Assembly (NCBI RefSeq): GCF_041355105.1
Contig: NZ_JBFUPK010000001.1
Location: 558,001-622,000 of the forward strand
Reading direction: 5' to 3'
DNA: 64,000 nucleotides
From: Terriglobus sp. RCC_193
GTDB taxonomy: Bacteria > Acidobacteriota > Terriglobia > Terriglobales > Acidobacteriaceae
Shown here: piece by piece, positions 62,290 to 64,000 of the stretch
Layout: every line of letters starts with the position of its first letter
Position numbering within the stretch: position 1 is the first letter of the stretch
Translations under genes and position numbers: made by a program
The notes under the pieces: model-generated
What the model was told of the DNA's origin: nothing
Database searches by the model: none
Seen by the model: the letters and a program-made list of their open reading frames with translations, nothing else

Positions 62290-64000
62290 ATGCCACGCAG
62301 AAATGACATCGCAAAGATTCTGGTGATCGGCTCCGGGCCGATCGTCATCGGCCAGTCTGCCGAGTTCGATTACTCCGGCACGCAGGCCTGCAAGGCCCTC
62401 AAGGCAGAGGGCTACGAAGTGGTGCTGATCAACAGCAACCCGGCGTCGATCATGACCGACCCCGAAGTGGCTGATCGCACCTACGTGGAGCCGCTGACAC
62501 CGAAGTACCTGGAAGAGATCCTCCGCGTCGAAAGCGATCTGCTGAAGGAAAGCGGCAAGCCTGGCGTGTTCGCTGTTCTGCCCACCGTGGGTGGACAGAC
62601 GGCGCTGAACCTCGCCGTGGATCTTGCTGACGATGGCACGCTCGACAAGTACAACGTGGAACTGATCGGCGCAAAGCTCGACGCCATCAAGAAGGCTGAA
62701 GACCGTCTCCTGTTCAAGGACGCGATGAACAAGATCGGCCTCGACATGCCGCAGAGCTCGCTGGTGAACAACCTGCGCGACGGCCTCGACTTCGCCCAGA
62801 AGATCGGCTTTCCCTGCGTCATCCGCCCGTCGTTCACGCTGGGCGGATCGGGTGGCGGCATTGCCTACAACCGCGAAGAACTGACGGAAATCCTCTCCCG
62901 CGGCCTTGACCTTTCGCCCGTCACCGAATGCCTGCTGGAAGAGAGCGTGCTCGGCTGGAAGGAATACGAACTGGAAGTCGTTCGTGACCTCGCCGACAAC
63001 GTCATCATCATCTGCTCCATCGAGAACTTCGATCCGATGGGCGTGCACACGGGCGACAGCATTACCGTCGCACCCGCGCAAACGCTGACAGATCGTGAAT
63101 ACCAGCACATGCGCGATGCCGCCATCGCCGTCATTCGTGAGATCGGCGTAGAAACCGGCGGCAGCAACGTGCAGTTCGCGGTGAACCCCGCGAACGGCCG
63201 CATGACGGTCATTGAGATGAACCCGCGCGTGTCGCGTTCGTCGGCGCTCGCATCCAAGGCCACCGGCTTCCCGATTGCGAAGATCGCCGCGCGCCTCGCC
63301 GTCGGTTACACGCTGGACGAGCTGCAGAACGACATCACCAAGGCCACGCCCGCCTGCTTTGAACCCACCATCGACTACGTCGTGGTGAAGATTCCCAAGT
63401 GGCAGTACGAGAAGTTCCCCGGCACGGAAGAGACGCTTGGACCGCAGATGAAGTCTGTCGGCGAAGTCATGGCCATCGGTCGCACCTTCAAGGAAGCCTT
63501 GATGAAGGCGATCCGATCGCTGGAGACGGGCAAGAAGGCATCCGCATCCGACATCGAACCGCGCCGCCTCACGCAGCGCCTCGTCACCCCACACCCTGAG
63601 CGTCTGCGCTACATCCTGTACGCGTTTGAGCGCGGCATGACCGTGCGTGAAGTCGCGCGCCTCACCACGATGGACCCGTGGTTCCTGTATCAGGTGAAGC
63701 AGATCACGGATGAGATCCGCGGCCTGCAGGGCAAGACTCTGGACAGCCTCGACGCCAACCAGCTTCGCGACGCCAAGCGCATGGGCATCAGCGATGACCT
63801 CATCGCAACGGCACTCAGCCTCGATGGCAAGGACGCATCGCAGCAGGTTGCCGCAGCACGCGAGAAGCACGGCATTCAGCCGGTCTACAAGCTCGTCGAC
63901 ACCTGCGCCGCAGAGTTCGAAAGCTTCACGCCGTACTTCTACTCCTGCTACGACGAGGAAGACGAAGCGATCCCAACTTCGAAGAAGAAGATCATCATCC
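62290..64000 (+). CDS. carB: Carbamoyl-phosphate synthase large subunit (3' truncated by window)
   Basis: 570 codons of a normally about 1070-residue protein are visible; the frame is open to the last base. Start ATG at 62290 with GGAAG upstream. N-terminal half shown: [43 protein letters not shown]-grasp motifs such as [20 protein letters not shown] and the [20 protein letters not shown] segment, then [12 protein letters not shown]. It makes carbamoyl phosphate from bicarbonate, ammonia and two ATP. An antisense frame of 542 codons over the same region is an artefact of codon bias. Confidence 0.97.
   Translation, partial: MPRRNDIAKILVIGSGPIVIGQSAEFDYSGTQACKALKAEGYEVVLINSNPASIMTDPEVADRTYVEPLTPKYLEEILRVESDLLKESGKPGVFAVLPTVGGQTALNLAVDLADDGTLDKYNVELIGAKLDAIKKAEDRLLFKDAMNKIGLDMPQSSLVNNLRDGLDFAQKIGFPCVIRPSFTLGGSGGGIAYNREELTEILSRGLDLSPVTECLLEESVLGWKEYELEVVRDLADNVIIICSIENFDPMGVHTGDSITVAPAQTLTDREYQHMRDAAIAVIREIGVETGGSNVQFAVNPANGRMTVIEMNPRVSRSSALASKATGFPIAKIAARLAVGYTLDELQNDITKATPACFEPTIDYVVVKIPKWQYEKFPGTEETLGPQMKSVGEVMAIGRTFKEALMKAIRSLETGKKASASDIEPRRLTQRLVTPHPERLRYILYAFERGMTVREVARLTTMDPWFLYQVKQITDEIRGLQGKTLDSLDANQLRDAKRMGISDDLIATALSLDGKDASQQVAAAREKHGIQPVYKLVDTCAAEFESFTPYFYSCYDEEDEAIPTSKKKIII

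Noticed and set aside
62242-63870. 542-codon open frame on the minus strand opposite carB
   Set aside because: It lies fully inside carB, which has clear CarB motifs on the plus strand. It is a codon-bias shadow.
1-64000. CRISPR arrays, tRNA or rRNA genes
   Set aside because: No regularly spaced direct repeats, cloverleafs or conserved rRNA segments were seen by eye. Short or odd RNA genes could be missed without a covariance search.

Overview
The window is a GC-rich, densely packed bacterial chromosome segment. It carries a very large Oar-like TonB-dependent receptor with an N-terminal carboxypeptidase-regulatory domain, many two-component systems, a full sugar-acid pathway and REP/RAYT elements. 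This mix suggests an acidobacterium of the Acidobacteriaceae type (Terriglobus, Granulicella or Edaphobacter relatives). That is an inference from gene content, because no rRNA gene is present.

Layout. 1-12217: the distal part of a type VI secretion operon (tssM C-terminus, tssA, tssB, tssC, hcp, tssE, tssF, tssG, vgrG), then a DUF4280 PAAR-like tip protein, a membrane-anchored SPOR protein and an unassigned 322-residue protein that is the best effector candidate here. 12248-20986: a Wsp-like alternative chemosensory operon (MCP, CheW, CheR, CheW, CheA-REC, CheB) with a divergent REC-SpoIIE/PP2C phosphatase that may be its output. 21040-25900: recR, then on the minus strand an NtrC-type regulator, its kinase and a small lipoprotein, then a rhodanese. 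25901-26930: an A/T-richer, probably acquired NYN-domain gene. 26960-28496: a two-gene ABC exporter. 28673-32490: araBAD. 32487-40531: thioredoxin 2, then a TonB receptor / GntR regulator / KDG kinase / KDPG aldolase / MFS carrier cluster that looks like one sugar-acid regulon, with two related palindromic operators. 40615-46314: an APC permease, then phoB-phoR-pstB-phoU without pstSCA. 46322-50054: an orphan TPR-secretin, a Fis-like small protein, CvpA and purC. 50131-51767: a divergent marR / TetX-like monooxygenase pair. 51851-55744: smc with an unusual acidic insertion in its head domain. 56112-60286: two exported proteins, a YmdB-type phosphoesterase and a GAF-PAS sensor kinase. 60446-64000: carA and carB separated by a RAYT transposase element with 32-bp inverted REP ends; carB runs off the window.

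Many neighbours overlap by ATGA or TAATG junctions, which supports polycistronic reading of the T6SS, chemosensory and two-component blocks. Convergent genes often meet with shared or adjacent stop codons or with a strong hairpin between them. No tRNA, rRNA or CRISPR array was seen.
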